DNA from: Meiothermus sp.
GTDB taxonomy: Bacteria; Deinococcota; Deinococci; Deinococcales; Thermaceae
DNA: 64,000 bases
Assembly (NCBI RefSeq): GCF_026004115.1
Contig: NZ_BPIM01000001.1
Location: forward strand, 1-64,000
Direction: 5' to 3'
Under the pieces are notes generated by a model. It was not told where the DNA came from and ran no database searches. It saw only the letters and a list, made by a program, of their open reading frames with translations. A program made the translations under genes and the position numbers. This document shows positions 53,152 through 61,343 of this stretch, piece by piece (within the stretch, counting starts at the first letter, position 1; each line of letters opens with the position of its first letter).

Positions 53152-54225
53152 CTAAAGCCGCACCCGGCTGCGATCGCCCAGCACCAGTTGAAGGCTGTGA
53201 CGACGGGCGTTCCCCTTGCCGTCTACCACCACCCCCTGCCCCAGAATGCTGCTGTCCAGGCGGTAGGGCAGCGCATACACCTGGGCCTCATCCATCAGGA
53301 TGGAGTACTCGATCTCGCTGGAAACCACCCTGGCGTTCTTGCCAATGGCCGTGTAGGGACCCACAAACCCATCTTCAACCAGGGCTCCGGCCCCAATGTA
53401 GGCCGGGCCGCGCACGGTGCTACGGACGATGCGGGCCCCGGCTTCCACCACCACCTCACCCACCACCTGGGCCTCCTGGAGTTCTCCCTCAATCCGGCGC
53501 ACGAGGGTCGAGAGGGCCAGCCGGTTGGCGTCGAGGAGGTCTTCGGGTTTGCCGGTATCCTTCCACCAGCCCCGCACCTGGTGGGCAATCACCTTCTGCC
53601 CGCTGTCCACCAGGCCCTGGATGGCCTCGGTAATCTCGTACTCACCCCGCCCGGAGGGCCTAAGCCCCTCAATGACGGGGTGGATGCCGGGGCTAAAGAG
53701 GTACACCCCCACCAGGGCCAGGTTGGAGGGGGGGTTCTGGGGCTTCTCCAAAAGCCGCACCACCCGGCCCTGCTCGTCCAAGACCGCCACCCCGAAGGCC
53801 CGGGGGTCGTCCACTGGGGTCAGGAGGACGATGGCTGCGGGCTGGGTCTGGCGGTACTCGGCCACCAGGTGCTTGATGCCTCCTGAAAGCAGGTTATCGC
53901 CCAGGTAGAGCACAAAGGGGCTATCGCCCAGAAAAGGCTGGGCGGTCTTGACCGCGTGGGCAATGCCCAGGGGGGCCTCCTGTACGATGTAGGTGATTCG
54001 CACGCCCCAGCTCGAGCCGTCGCCCAGGGCCGCCCGCACCTCCTCGCCGGTTTCGGGGCTCAGAACCACGCCGATGTCGCGGATACCGGCAGCCACCAGG
54101 TCTTCCAGGGCGTAAAAGAGGTTGGGCTTGCCCGCGATGGGGATGAGTTGTTTGGCCCGGGTGTGGGTAAGCGGACGCAGCCGGGTGCCTTTGCCTCCAG
54201 AAAGAACAAGACCCTTGAGTTCCAT
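53152..54225 (-). CDS. rmlA: Glucose-1-phosphate thymidylyltransferase, long form (RmlA)
   Basis: 357 residues from ATG 54225. Nucleotidyltransferase domain with LVLSGGKGTRLRPLTHTRAK at the N-terminus, VLYLGDNLLSGGI, RLLEKPQNPPSN, GRGEYEITEAIQ and GWWKDTGKPEDLLDANR. A C-terminal left-handed beta-helix of hexad-type repeats follows (VVGEVVVEAGARIVRSTVRG, PAYIGAGALVEDGFVGPYT). This is the long form common in thermophiles and actinobacteria. It makes dTDP-glucose for the rml pathway. TAAACT (54241-54236) lies just before the start. The frame is open to 54480 but that part is not related. Confidence 0.92.
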   Translation of the reverse strand: MELKGLVLSGGKGTRLRPLTHTRAKQLIPIAGKPNLFYALEDLVAAGIRDIGVVLSPETGEEVRAALGDGSSWGVRITYIVQEAPLGIAHAVKTAQPFLGDSPFVLYLGDNLLSGGIKHLVAEYRQTQPAAIVLLTPVDDPRAFGVAVLDEQGRVVRLLEKPQNPPSNLALVGVYLFSPGIHPVIEGLRPSGRGEYEITEAIQGLVDSGQKVIAHQVRGWWKDTGKPEDLLDANRLALSTLVRRIEGELQEAQVVGEVVVEAGARIVRSTVRGPAYIGAGALVEDGFVGPYTAIGKNARVVSSEIEYSILMDEAQVYALPYRLDSSILGQGVVVDGKGNARRHSLQLVLGDRSRVRL

Positions 54226-54339
54226 AACCGTGTCCAGTTTACCGGCCCGGGCGGTTCTGGAGGGCCAGCGCGCATGGTGTACAATCCGTAGAAGCTTTGA
54301 CGGTCGCTTTGCAACGTTTTGAACTTGGAGGGTAACACC

Positions 54340-55446
54340 ATGGTTCAGTCCAGCAACAGCACCAACGCTTTCCTCGAGCAGACCCCGCCCAGTTTTGTCG
54401 TTGTGGGCCAGCCGACCGAAGGGCTCAAGGCTCTGGCCGATCAGCTTCCCCAGGTGATGCAGACCCGGGGCTACCGACACGAACCGGGCGCCGAGGCGCC
54501 GCGGGCGGTGCTTAATTTCATCCAGGCCGACAAGCCCACCCCCTACCGGCGCAAGGCCCAGGCCACCATGGTGGTCTCGTTTCTGGAGCTACCCCAGATG
54601 CCCCCAGACCCCATCGGCGGGCTTTATAGCTACCTGGTGCGGGCCCTGTCCAACATGCTGGTGGTCTACGTGCCCGGCCAGGGGGCCCACTTCCTGACCC
54701 TGGAGCTTGGCCGGTACCACGAGCCCGAAGGCCCCCGCTTTGTGGAGCGGGTAGCCGAGCGCATCCACCCCATTGCCTCCTCGGTGCTGGTGGTGAACAA
54801 CCGCTTTGAACCGGGCCTCGAGCCCGAGCTCTGGCAGGGCGATGCCCTCACCCAAAGCCTGAGCGCGGCGGGCCGCAAGCTGGCCGAATGGGATCTGCTC
54901 CCGGCGGCTTTTCCCATCGAGGAAATCCTGCCCCCCGAAGACTTCCGCCACGTCAAGCGGCTGTACGGCATTGGGGGGCTTTCGTATGGCAACCTGTCGG
55001 TGCGCAAGGATGAAAAGCGCTTCTGGATGTCGGCCAGCGGGGTGGACAAGGCCAACCTGCGCGAGGTGGGGCGGGACATCCTGATGGTCACCGACTACGA
55101 CGTAGAACAAAACGCCATGCGCCTCTCGGTTCCGCCGGGGGTAGAGCCGCGCCGGGTCAGCGTGGACGCCATCGAACACTGGATGATCTACCGCGAACAC
55201 CCCCAGGTCGGGGCCATCATCCACGTGCACGCCTGGATGGAAAACATCAGCTCGACCCAGTTCAACTACCCTTGCGGCACCTACGAGTTAGCCAGCGCGG
55301 TGGCCGAAAAGGTGCGCGAGGCTCCCGACCCCAGCCGGGCGGTGGTGGGGCTCAAGAACCACGGTCTGACCATCACCGGCCACAGCCTCGAGGACATCCT
55401 GGAGCGCATCGAAGGCCGGCTTCTGCGCCAGGTGCCCATGACCTGA
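54340..55446 (+). CDS. Class II aldolase/adducin-domain protein with extra N-terminal domain
   Basis: 368 residues. The last about 180 residues are an aldolase II/adducin domain: GGLSYGNLSVRKDEKRFWMS, ASGVDKANL, GAIIHVHAWMENI with the zinc-type HxH, and GLKNHGLTITGHSLEDILER with the further His. The first about 180 residues (RGYRHEPGAEAPRAVLNFIQ, GGLYSYLVRALSNMLVVYVP) are not recognised. GGAGG lies 9 bases before ATG 54340, and TGTACAAT near 54272-54279 looks like an extended -10. Substrate unknown; it could act on a sugar phosphate of the neighbouring pathway, but it is divergent from rmlA and may be unrelated. Confidence 0.78.
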   Translation: MVQSSNSTNAFLEQTPPSFVVVGQPTEGLKALADQLPQVMQTRGYRHEPGAEAPRAVLNFIQADKPTPYRRKAQATMVVSFLELPQMPPDPIGGLYSYLVRALSNMLVVYVPGQGAHFLTLELGRYHEPEGPRFVERVAERIHPIASSVLVVNNRFEPGLEPELWQGDALTQSLSAAGRKLAEWDLLPAAFPIEEILPPEDFRHVKRLYGIGGLSYGNLSVRKDEKRFWMSASGVDKANLREVGRDILMVTDYDVEQNAMRLSVPPGVEPRRVSVDAIEHWMIYREHPQVGAIIHVHAWMENISSTQFNYPCGTYELASAVAEKVREAPDPSRAVVGLKNHGLTITGHSLEDILERIEGRLLRQVPMT

Positions 55447-55465
55447 AAGGTGCTCAGGCCTTTAT

Positions 55466-56155
55466 CTAAGGAGACGCCTCCTCTTTGGCTGCCTGGTAGT
55501 GGGCTACCTGATCACGAAACCGCTTGGCTCGAGCCCAGAGGGGCTCGGCCTGGCCTGCGAGCTGGGCCTGGAACTCCAGCGCCACCACCTTGCCGGGGGT
55601 AAAGGCCCGGCCATCGGGGTTGGGGAACAGGCTGTTGAGCAAGGCAAAGTCTTCCTCGGAGCGCCAGCCTGCCTCTTTTTTTAGCTGATCCAGGTAGCCC
55701 CACTGAAAGCGCTCCTCGCTCAGTTGTCCATTTAGGAAGCGATCCAGTAAATCCATGTACACCTGCAGCCCAACTACAGCCGGGTTTCGCACCGGTTTGC
55801 CAACGTGAACCGGCAACGACTGAAGCAGAAGGGGCTCCAAGTGGTCGGGATTAATCTTCCAGTTGTCCAGGTCGAAGAGCGGCCGGGCCTGACGGAAGAG
55901 GATCAACTGCGGGCTCTGGTGCTGAATACCCGTACGGGCCTCCACATGGTTCGAAGCCGGACGGTCTTCGGGAATGCGGATGATGCCTATGGCTACGTCC
56001 GGGCGGGGCTCCAGGTACTTCTGGACGTGTTGCATGGCTTCCAGAGTCTTGTCGGTGGTACTGGCCTTGAAAATCGCTGCCAGTTCGTGATTTTCCAAAA
56101 AGGCATCCACATCCGCGGGGGTTTTGAGCGGGAAGACTCGTTCGCGCAAGCTCAT
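55466..56155 (-). CDS. Bacilliredoxin-like (YtxJ/DUF2847) protein lacking Cys, with C-terminal helical domain
   Basis: 229 residues from ATG 56155. Residues about 20-110 follow the YtxJ/BrxC thioredoxin-like pattern (LAAIFKASTTDKTLEAMQ, PDVAIGIIRIPEDRPASNHV, TGIQHQSPQLILFRQ, FDLDNWKI). Where monothiol bacilliredoxins have HSTxCxIS, this protein has ASTTDKT, so the redox Cys is gone; there is no Cys in the chain. The C-terminal part (YMDLLDRFLNGQLSEERFQWGYL, DFALLNSLFPNPDG) is helical and resembles colicin-immunity-like proteins in pattern. Function unknown. It converges on the aldolase-like gene. Confidence 0.65.
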   Translation of the reverse strand: MSLRERVFPLKTPADVDAFLENHELAAIFKASTTDKTLEAMQHVQKYLEPRPDVAIGIIRIPEDRPASNHVEARTGIQHQSPQLILFRQARPLFDLDNWKINPDHLEPLLLQSLPVHVGKPVRNPAVVGLQVYMDLLDRFLNGQLSEERFQWGYLDQLKKEAGWRSEEDFALLNSLFPNPDGRAFTPGKVVALEFQAQLAGQAEPLWARAKRFRDQVAHYQAAKEEASP

Positions 56156-56323
56156 AGTGACATCAAGATACGCACTTCTGGCTTCCGTCTCCGTGGGACA
56201 TGTTTCGGTTTGCCAGTTGAACACAGAGTGTCGGTCAATCTTGACCCTGGGCCCTCTGTCCAGGCCAAAGTGTGACCGATAGCAAAGGTAATACTCATTC
56301 TTTACGTTACCCTGGGCTTTGGA

Positions 56324-57055
56324 ATGGAACGACTTTCTGCATCGCGGCCTCTACCCATACTGCCTGTATTCCTGACCTTGCTGCTACTGGCAAGCGCACT
56401 GGTGGGCGCTTATTTTGTCTTTCCCGGCTTCAAAGAGCGCATGGATGGGGTGTATGGCTTGCTTTCCGGCGGGAACCCACAGGTCCTGCAGGCCTGGGTA
56501 GCCGGGCTGGGCTTCTGGGGCCCCTTGAGCATCATCGGGCTGATGATTGCCCAGACCCTGGTCTCGGTGGTGCCCATGACCCTGGTGATGCTGATCTCGG
56601 TGCTGGCCTTTGGGCCGGTGGTGGGGGGTGTGCTGGGCTGGGTTGGCGCCATTATTGCCGCCATGCTGGGCTATAGCCTGGCCAGGTTGCTGGGGCCGGT
56701 GGTGGTAGATCGCTTTGTGAGCGAGAAAATCCGCCTGAAGGTGGAGGAGCAGGTCGAGCGCTACGGGCCCTGGGCCATCATTGCGCTGCGGCTGTCGTTT
56801 GTGGTACCTACCGATAGCGTGAACTTTGTGGCCGGACTGGTGCGAATGCATCCGCTCAAGTTTTTGCTGGCGACCTCGGTGGGGGCCGCCCCGGTGGCAG
56901 TGGTGGTGGCCTGGCTGGGGGCCGATTTCTCCTGCCTGGGGCCGTTCTTGCTGGTCGCCACCCTGGTGGGCCTCACGGCCCTGGGCGGCTTTATCTTCTA
57001 CGACCAGTCCCGTCTTCGGCGCAAAAATAAGGCGGGCAAGGGCGAATCAGTCTGA
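56324..57055 (+). CDS. TVP38/TMEM64 (DedA-like, SNARE-associated) membrane protein
   Basis: 243 residues with about six hydrophobic segments. The central block PMTLVMLISVLAFGPVVGGVLGWVGAIIAA, MLGYSLARLLG, ERYGPWAIIALRLSFVVPTDSVNFVAG is the VTT-domain signature (F/L-G-P-x-x-G and R-x-x-P...N). Relatives act in lipid transport or flipping and membrane homeostasis. The ATG start has no clear ribosome site. Its 3' end overlaps the convergent sirtuin gene by 9 bases. Confidence 0.85.
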   Translation: MERLSASRPLPILPVFLTLLLLASALVGAYFVFPGFKERMDGVYGLLSGGNPQVLQAWVAGLGFWGPLSIIGLMIAQTLVSVVPMTLVMLISVLAFGPVVGGVLGWVGAIIAAMLGYSLARLLGPVVVDRFVSEKIRLKVEEQVERYGPWAIIALRLSFVVPTDSVNFVAGLVRMHPLKFLLATSVGAAPVAVVVAWLGADFSCLGPFLLVATLVGLTALGGFIFYDQSRLRRKNKAGKGESV

Positions 57056-57781
57056 ATCGCCCATCAGGGCCTGCATGCCTTCCACCGCGCCCATGCGCAA
57101 GGAGCAGTCGGCCCAGCTCGAGAGCGGGGTGGGGTTGGGGTTTATTTCAATCAGGTAGGCTCCATTCAGGCTGGCCAGCCGCCCCAGGCTGGCGGCAGGC
57201 TCGACCTCGGCGCTGGTGCCCACCACCAGGGCCACCTCGGCCTGGGTAAAGGCCCGCTCGGCTTGCTCGTAGGCGCCCGGTGGCAAAAGTTCTCCAAACC
57301 AGACCACGTCCGGACGGCCCCTGGCCCCACAACCTGGACAATAGGGCGGCGGAACAAACTGAGCCGGTTCGGGGAGGGGAAACCGCTCTCCACAGCGTTC
57401 GCAGCGGCCCCGGGCGATGTTGCCGTGCAGCTCAACCAGGCGGATTGAACCGGCCCGGCTGTGCAAGCTATCCACGTTTTGTGTTGCCAAAAAAAAGCCC
57501 TCCCCCACCCGCTGCTCGAGTACCGCCAACAACACATGGGCCCGGTTGGGCTGGGCCTGCATCACGTTCTGGTAGCGCCAGGCGTACCACTCCCAGACTT
57601 TCTGTGGGTTGCGGGCATAGGCGCTGGGGGTGGCGTATTCTTCTAGGTCAAAGTCTTTCCACAGGCCAGCGGCATCGCGAAAAGTGGGAATGCCCGAGGG
57701 CTGCGAAATACCGGCCCCGGTCAGCACAGCAACCCGCCGCGCGCGGGCCAGACGCGCCTGGGCAGTGTTCAGGTTGCTCAT
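57047..57781 (-). CDS. Sir2-family NAD-dependent protein deacylase
   Basis: 244 residues. NAD-binding AVLTGAGISQPSGIPTFRDAAGLW, TQNVDSLHSRAG, catalytic His in ELHGN, zinc site CERCGERF and CPGCGARGRPDVVWFGE, and GTSAEVEPAASL. It removes acyl groups from lysines using NAD. ATG 57781 is preceded by GGAAGC, and TACACT lies 7 bases upstream, so the message is nearly leaderless; the frame extends to 57814. Confidence 0.92.
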   Translation of the reverse strand: MSNLNTAQARLARARRVAVLTGAGISQPSGIPTFRDAAGLWKDFDLEEYATPSAYARNPQKVWEWYAWRYQNVMQAQPNRAHVLLAVLEQRVGEGFFLATQNVDSLHSRAGSIRLVELHGNIARGRCERCGERFPLPEPAQFVPPPYCPGCGARGRPDVVWFGELLPPGAYEQAERAFTQAEVALVVGTSAEVEPAASLGRLASLNGAYLIEINPNPTPLSSWADCSLRMGAVEGMQALMGDSD

Positions 57782-57899
57782 GCTTCCAGTGTACGCATAG
57801 ACCCCAAACTTCATAGAATAGGGACGGGTTTAGGGGTTACAACAAGGCTCCTGTTTTTTTGGCCCTCGACCCTGTACCCTTGGCTCTCGACCTTTTCCT

Positions 57900-59372
57900 A
57901 TGCGACTTTTCACCGCCCAAGCCATGCGCGAAGCCGACCGTAAGGCGATTGACCTGGGCTATCCCAGCCTGCTCTTGATGGATGCCGCCGGTAGGCGCAC
58001 CGCCAAACGTCTGCTGCAGTACTTCGCGGGTCGCAAAATTGTGGTGCTTTGTGGCAAGGGCAACAACGGCGGCGATGGCCTGGTCGCGGCCCGCTGGCTG
58101 GCCCACTGGGGTCACGAGGTCGCGGTGTATGCTGCTGAGGGCCAGGAAGGCGATGCGGCCATGGCCCGACAAGCGCTGCAGGCCTACGGCCTGGAAATAG
58201 ATCCCCTCTCGGTCTGGGAACCCCAGCCGCACAGCGTAGTGCTGGATGCGCTGTTTGGCACCGGCCTAAAGGGGCCACTGGAAGGTTTTTACGCTCTGCT
58301 GGTGGAAAGAATCAACCAATCTGGGCTGCCCGTGGTGGCCGTGGACATGCCCTCGGGCCTCCCCTACCAACCCCATATCCGCGCCAACCTGACCGTGGCG
58401 CTGGCGGGTCTGAAAAACGAGCACCTGTTTTATCCCCACCGGACCGCCTGTGGCCGGATTTTACTCGATTCCATCGGGATGCCGCCCAGGGCTCTGGACA
58501 ACCCGCACCTGCCCGAGCTGTTATCTAGCGCGAACATGCGTGCCCTGCTGCCCACCCGCCCCGGCAACGCGCACAAAGGCTCGGTGGGGCGGGTGCTGGT
58601 GGTGGGGGGGTATCGGAGCTATACGGGTGCGCCCAGCCTGGCCGCCCTGGGGGCGTACCGAACCGGCGCCGGGCTGGTCACGGTGGCCTATCCCGCCGAC
58701 TGCGACGTAGTGCCCCCTTTGGAGGCGGTGCGGCTTCCCTTATTCGAATGGAACACCGCCAACCTGCAGATGGCCCGGGCCGAGGCGGTGGCGGTAGGGA
58801 TGGGGGCCGGGGAAGGTGGGGTGGAGGCGGCCCTGGCTGCCTTAGGGCTGGCCCGCCCCACCGTACTCGACGCGGACGCCCTGCACGAGCGGGTATTGCG
58901 GGCCTATGCCCAGTCGGGCCTGCCCAGCATCCTCACCCCCCACCCCGGCGAGGCCAGCCGGCTGCTGGGGCATTCAGCCGAGCAGATAGCCCGGTTTCCC
59001 CTCGAGGCCGCCCAGACCCTGGCCCAGCGTTACCCGGGCCTGGTGGTGGTGCTCAAAGGGGGGCCTACGGTGCTGGCCTGGACGCCCCCAGGCACTTCAG
59101 AAACCCGGCTGGCCGTCAACAGCACCGGCAACCCCCAGATGGCCACCGGCGGGATGGGCGATGTGCTGGCGGGGGTGATTGCCGCCCTTTTAGCCGCAGG
59201 CTTATCGGCCTGGGACGCCGCCCGATTGGCGGTGTATCTGCACGGGTTGGCGGGGGATCGAAGCCAGAAGCCGGGCCTCCTGGCCCACGAAGTGGCCGAG
59301 ACCCTGCCGGAAGCAGTAGAGCAGCTGCGTTCAGGCTCCGCTAGGGATTTTTGGGAGCCGGGGTACGATTAA
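57900..59372 (+). CDS. nnr: Bifunctional NAD(P)H-hydrate epimerase/ADP-dependent dehydratase (NnrE-NnrD)
   Basis: 490 residues, fusion of two repair enzymes. N-terminal epimerase (about 1-205) with LMDAAGRRTAKRLL, CGKGNNGGDGLVAARWL and DALFGTGLKGP. C-terminal dehydratase (about 210-490) with KGSVGRVLVVGGYRSYTGAP, DADALHE, LTPHPGEASRLLG, VVVLKGGPTVL and GNPQMATGGMGDVLAG. Together they repair hydrated NADH and NADPH, damage that is expected to be frequent at high temperature. No strong ribosome site. Its 3' end overlaps the convergent membrane-protein gene by 32 bases. Confidence 0.93.
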   Translation: MRLFTAQAMREADRKAIDLGYPSLLLMDAAGRRTAKRLLQYFAGRKIVVLCGKGNNGGDGLVAARWLAHWGHEVAVYAAEGQEGDAAMARQALQAYGLEIDPLSVWEPQPHSVVLDALFGTGLKGPLEGFYALLVERINQSGLPVVAVDMPSGLPYQPHIRANLTVALAGLKNEHLFYPHRTACGRILLDSIGMPPRALDNPHLPELLSSANMRALLPTRPGNAHKGSVGRVLVVGGYRSYTGAPSLAALGAYRTGAGLVTVAYPADCDVVPPLEAVRLPLFEWNTANLQMARAEAVAVGMGAGEGGVEAALAALGLARPTVLDADALHERVLRAYAQSGLPSILTPHPGEASRLLGHSAEQIARFPLEAAQTLAQRYPGLVVVLKGGPTVLAWTPPGTSETRLAVNSTGNPQMATGGMGDVLAGVIAALLAAGLSAWDAARLAVYLHGLAGDRSQKPGLLAHEVAETLPEAVEQLRSGSARDFWEPGYD

Positions 59373-60057
59373 CACCCAGCAGCAACACACTCATGGCCAG
59401 CAGCCACAGGATGTCATAGACCACAATGGACCATAGCGCCGGGGGCACACCGCCCAGCACGTAGATCACTCGAGCCAGGCTGCCCAAGACCAGCGCCCAC
59501 ACCACCCCTTGCAGGTATCGCCCGATGCGCCCCCCCGCCAGTACCGGCGTTTGCTGGACAAAAAGCAGGGTCAGGTAAAAGGCCACCCCAGCATAAATCA
59601 GTTCAATCAGGCTCAGGGGCCGGATCAGGGTAGTTAGGGCCGAAAGCAATACCCCGCCCAGCACGGCCACCAGGGCCAGGCGCTGGAAAAACCCCAGGGG
59701 ATAGAAACCATGGCCTTCCATGCGGAAAGGCAGCAGGGTGCCCATTAGCAAAAAGAGGGCCACCCCCACCAGGTAAATCACCTCACGAACGGCTTGGGTA
59801 CCGATGCCGGTGGCTACGTTGTAGGTGAATAGCAGATCGCCCACTCCCAAAAACAGCAAGCCCGCCGCCAGGCCACCCAGGGCCGGGCGAACAATGGCCG
59901 GTGAGCGGGCAGCAACCCACCCCAGTGCGTAGGCCCCAAGAAAGTTAGAGAGGCTTACTGCAAGGTTGCGAGCATAAGAGTCGCTCAGCAAACCCAACAA
60001 CCAGACCAGCCACAAAAGCCCCAGCAAAGCGTAAGTCATCATTAATAGCGTTATCAT
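59341..60057 (-). CDS. Multi-pass membrane protein, unknown
   Basis: 238 residues with about eight hydrophobic segments and short loops. It has no extended soluble domain. The layout, N-terminal helix pair followed by evenly spaced helices, resembles the 7TM/8TM sensory membrane domains fused to other signalling proteins, but here the domain stands alone. No motif is recognised. GGAAGG lies 3 bases before the ATG at 60057. It converges on nnr. The next gene on this strand ends 64 bases upstream. Confidence 0.65.
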   Translation of the reverse strand: MITLLMMTYALLGLLWLVWLLGLLSDSYARNLAVSLSNFLGAYALGWVAARSPAIVRPALGGLAAGLLFLGVGDLLFTYNVATGIGTQAVREVIYLVGVALFLLMGTLLPFRMEGHGFYPLGFFQRLALVAVLGGVLLSALTTLIRPLSLIELIYAGVAFYLTLLFVQQTPVLAGGRIGRYLQGVVWALVLGSLARVIYVLGGVPPALWSIVVYDILWLLAMSVLLLGVNRTPAPKNP

Positions 60058-60121
60058 ACGCCTTCCGTTTGTGGTTGCGTGTCAAGGCTCAAAAGCTGCC
60101 CTCGGCAAAAGCGAATCGCCG

Positions 60122-60967
60122 CTATAGCGTTGGGCGCAGCAAGCGGTCGAAAAGCGTGGCCGCGTTGGGCTCGAGGCTTTCGCTCATCCAGCGGCGCAGG
60201 GCTTTCTCCAGCGAGGCGGGGTCGTCGGTGGTATGGATACTGCGCAGGCGCTCGAGGGCCGAAGGAGCGCCGCGCCCCATGTATTCTTTGAGCACTTCCT
60301 GTGCCGCATTCCAAACTACGCTCAATCGAATGGCCCTTTGCTCCCGGTCTTCTTGCCGGGCCTGCTCGAGCAAATCGGGCGGCGCTTTGCTGGGGGCCTG
60401 CACCAGGTGCAGGTGACCCTCGCGAAACTCGGTGGGTAGCTCTCCGCCAAAAAGGCGCTTTCCTCTGGCAAAAAACCAGGCCCGCCCCACCAGGCCATCC
60501 TCCCATACCAGCGCACCGGTAAACTGCTCCTGTACCAGCGAATCCACCAGATCCGCCACCACCACACTGCTGGCAGCCACAGCGGTAATACGCAACAAAC
60601 CCTGGGTGAGGGCTACCACCGGGGGCAGATCGTCGGGTTGCAGCCGGTAGAGCGATAGGGTGCCCTGGCCAAACTCGCGCTGTAAGGCCCGGTAGGCCAC
60701 GGTGCCGCAAAGGTGGCCGTAGGTCGTCTGTCGCCAGGCCTCCAGGAGCCGCCCACGATAAAAGGCCAGCCAGCCCCGCTCTTCACCCGAAAAATGGGCC
60801 AGCGCGTAGCCGCAAAAGCTGTCTCCCAGCAGCCGCTCGACCAGTTCTGAAGTCAGCAGGCCGCCCGGCACACTCTCGGCCAGGGGATCGTGCTGGGGCA
60901 AAAAGCTCAGCAAGTAGCCCATCAGCGCAGGAGAGATGTGGTCGAGCAGACCCCGGTTCTCGCTCAC
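60122..60967 (-). CDS. Putative PATAN/DUF4388-like regulatory protein
   Basis: 281 residues from GTG 60967, which has a G-rich ribosome site. Two similar alpha/beta segments can be seen: FSGEERGWLAFYRGRLLEAW near 70 and FTGALVWEDGLVGRAWFFARGKRLFG near 170. Both have the 'short strand, xG, strand, G-x-L/I' form of DUF4388/PATAN domains that act in gliding, two-component and MglA-type systems. The C-terminus is helical (AIRLSVVWNAAQEVLKEYM). The call is by pattern only. A DUF4388 protein also lies at 62216. The gap 60968-61343 upstream holds one weak small frame and the thrB promoter. Confidence 0.55.
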   Translation of the reverse strand: MSENRGLLDHISPALMGYLLSFLPQHDPLAESVPGGLLTSELVERLLGDSFCGYALAHFSGEERGWLAFYRGRLLEAWRQTTYGHLCGTVAYRALQREFGQGTLSLYRLQPDDLPPVVALTQGLLRITAVAASSVVVADLVDSLVQEQFTGALVWEDGLVGRAWFFARGKRLFGGELPTEFREGHLHLVQAPSKAPPDLLEQARQEDREQRAIRLSVVWNAAQEVLKEYMGRGAPSALERLRSIHTTDDPASLEKALRRWMSESLEPNAATLFDRLLRPTL

Positions 60968-61194
60968 AGCCCCCCCTGCACCGATGCCTGACCCGGCGAA
61001 GATGCATAAATGCCCAATCTGCATAGGGCACGATAGCGCGCAAGAACTACAATCCACATACCGAACAAGGCCAGGCCCCCATCCTGCTTCATACCCACCA
61101 CACCCTGATATACCACTGTACATATCTCAGCCTTGGTGCCATTTGTTCGCTCACAAACATGATCAAGCAATGCGAGAAGGGCTTTAGTGCCCAT
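60964..61194 (-). CDS. Possible small gene coupled to the PATAN-like gene
   Basis: 76 codons from ATG 61194 to a stop that overlaps the GTG start of the downstream gene (GTGA). The product (MGTKALLALLDHVCERTNGT, then VYQGVVGMKQDGGLALFG) has one moderately hydrophobic stretch and no recognised family. The only support is the coupling overlap and a TACACT box at 61219-61214 on the - strand. It may be a chance frame. Confidence 0.3.
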   Translation of the reverse strand: MGTKALLALLDHVCERTNGTKAEICTVVYQGVVGMKQDGGLALFGMWIVVLARYRALCRLGIYASSPGQASVQGGL

Positions 61195-61288
61195 AATATG
61201 TTAACGGGCAGTGTACCACGTCACCCGCCGGGATTATGACTTGAGTGCGGCTCTAACACCAGCGAATCTCTGTGGCAGTTTTTGAGCA

Positions 61289-61325
61289 TTGCACAGGTTC
61301 GGCCAGAGGTTATGATGACATAACC
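61289..61325 (+). promoter_or_regulatory. thrB promoter with overlapping inverted repeat
   Basis: TTGCAC (61289-61294), a 16-base spacer and TATGAT (61311-61316) form a good sigma-70-type promoter 28 bases before thrB. GGTTATG-atga-CATAACC (61308-61314 and 61319-61325), a perfect 7-bp inverted repeat, covers the -10 and could be a repressor site. Confidence 0.6.
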
Positions 61326-61343
61326 GCCCCAGGCGGGAGAGCT

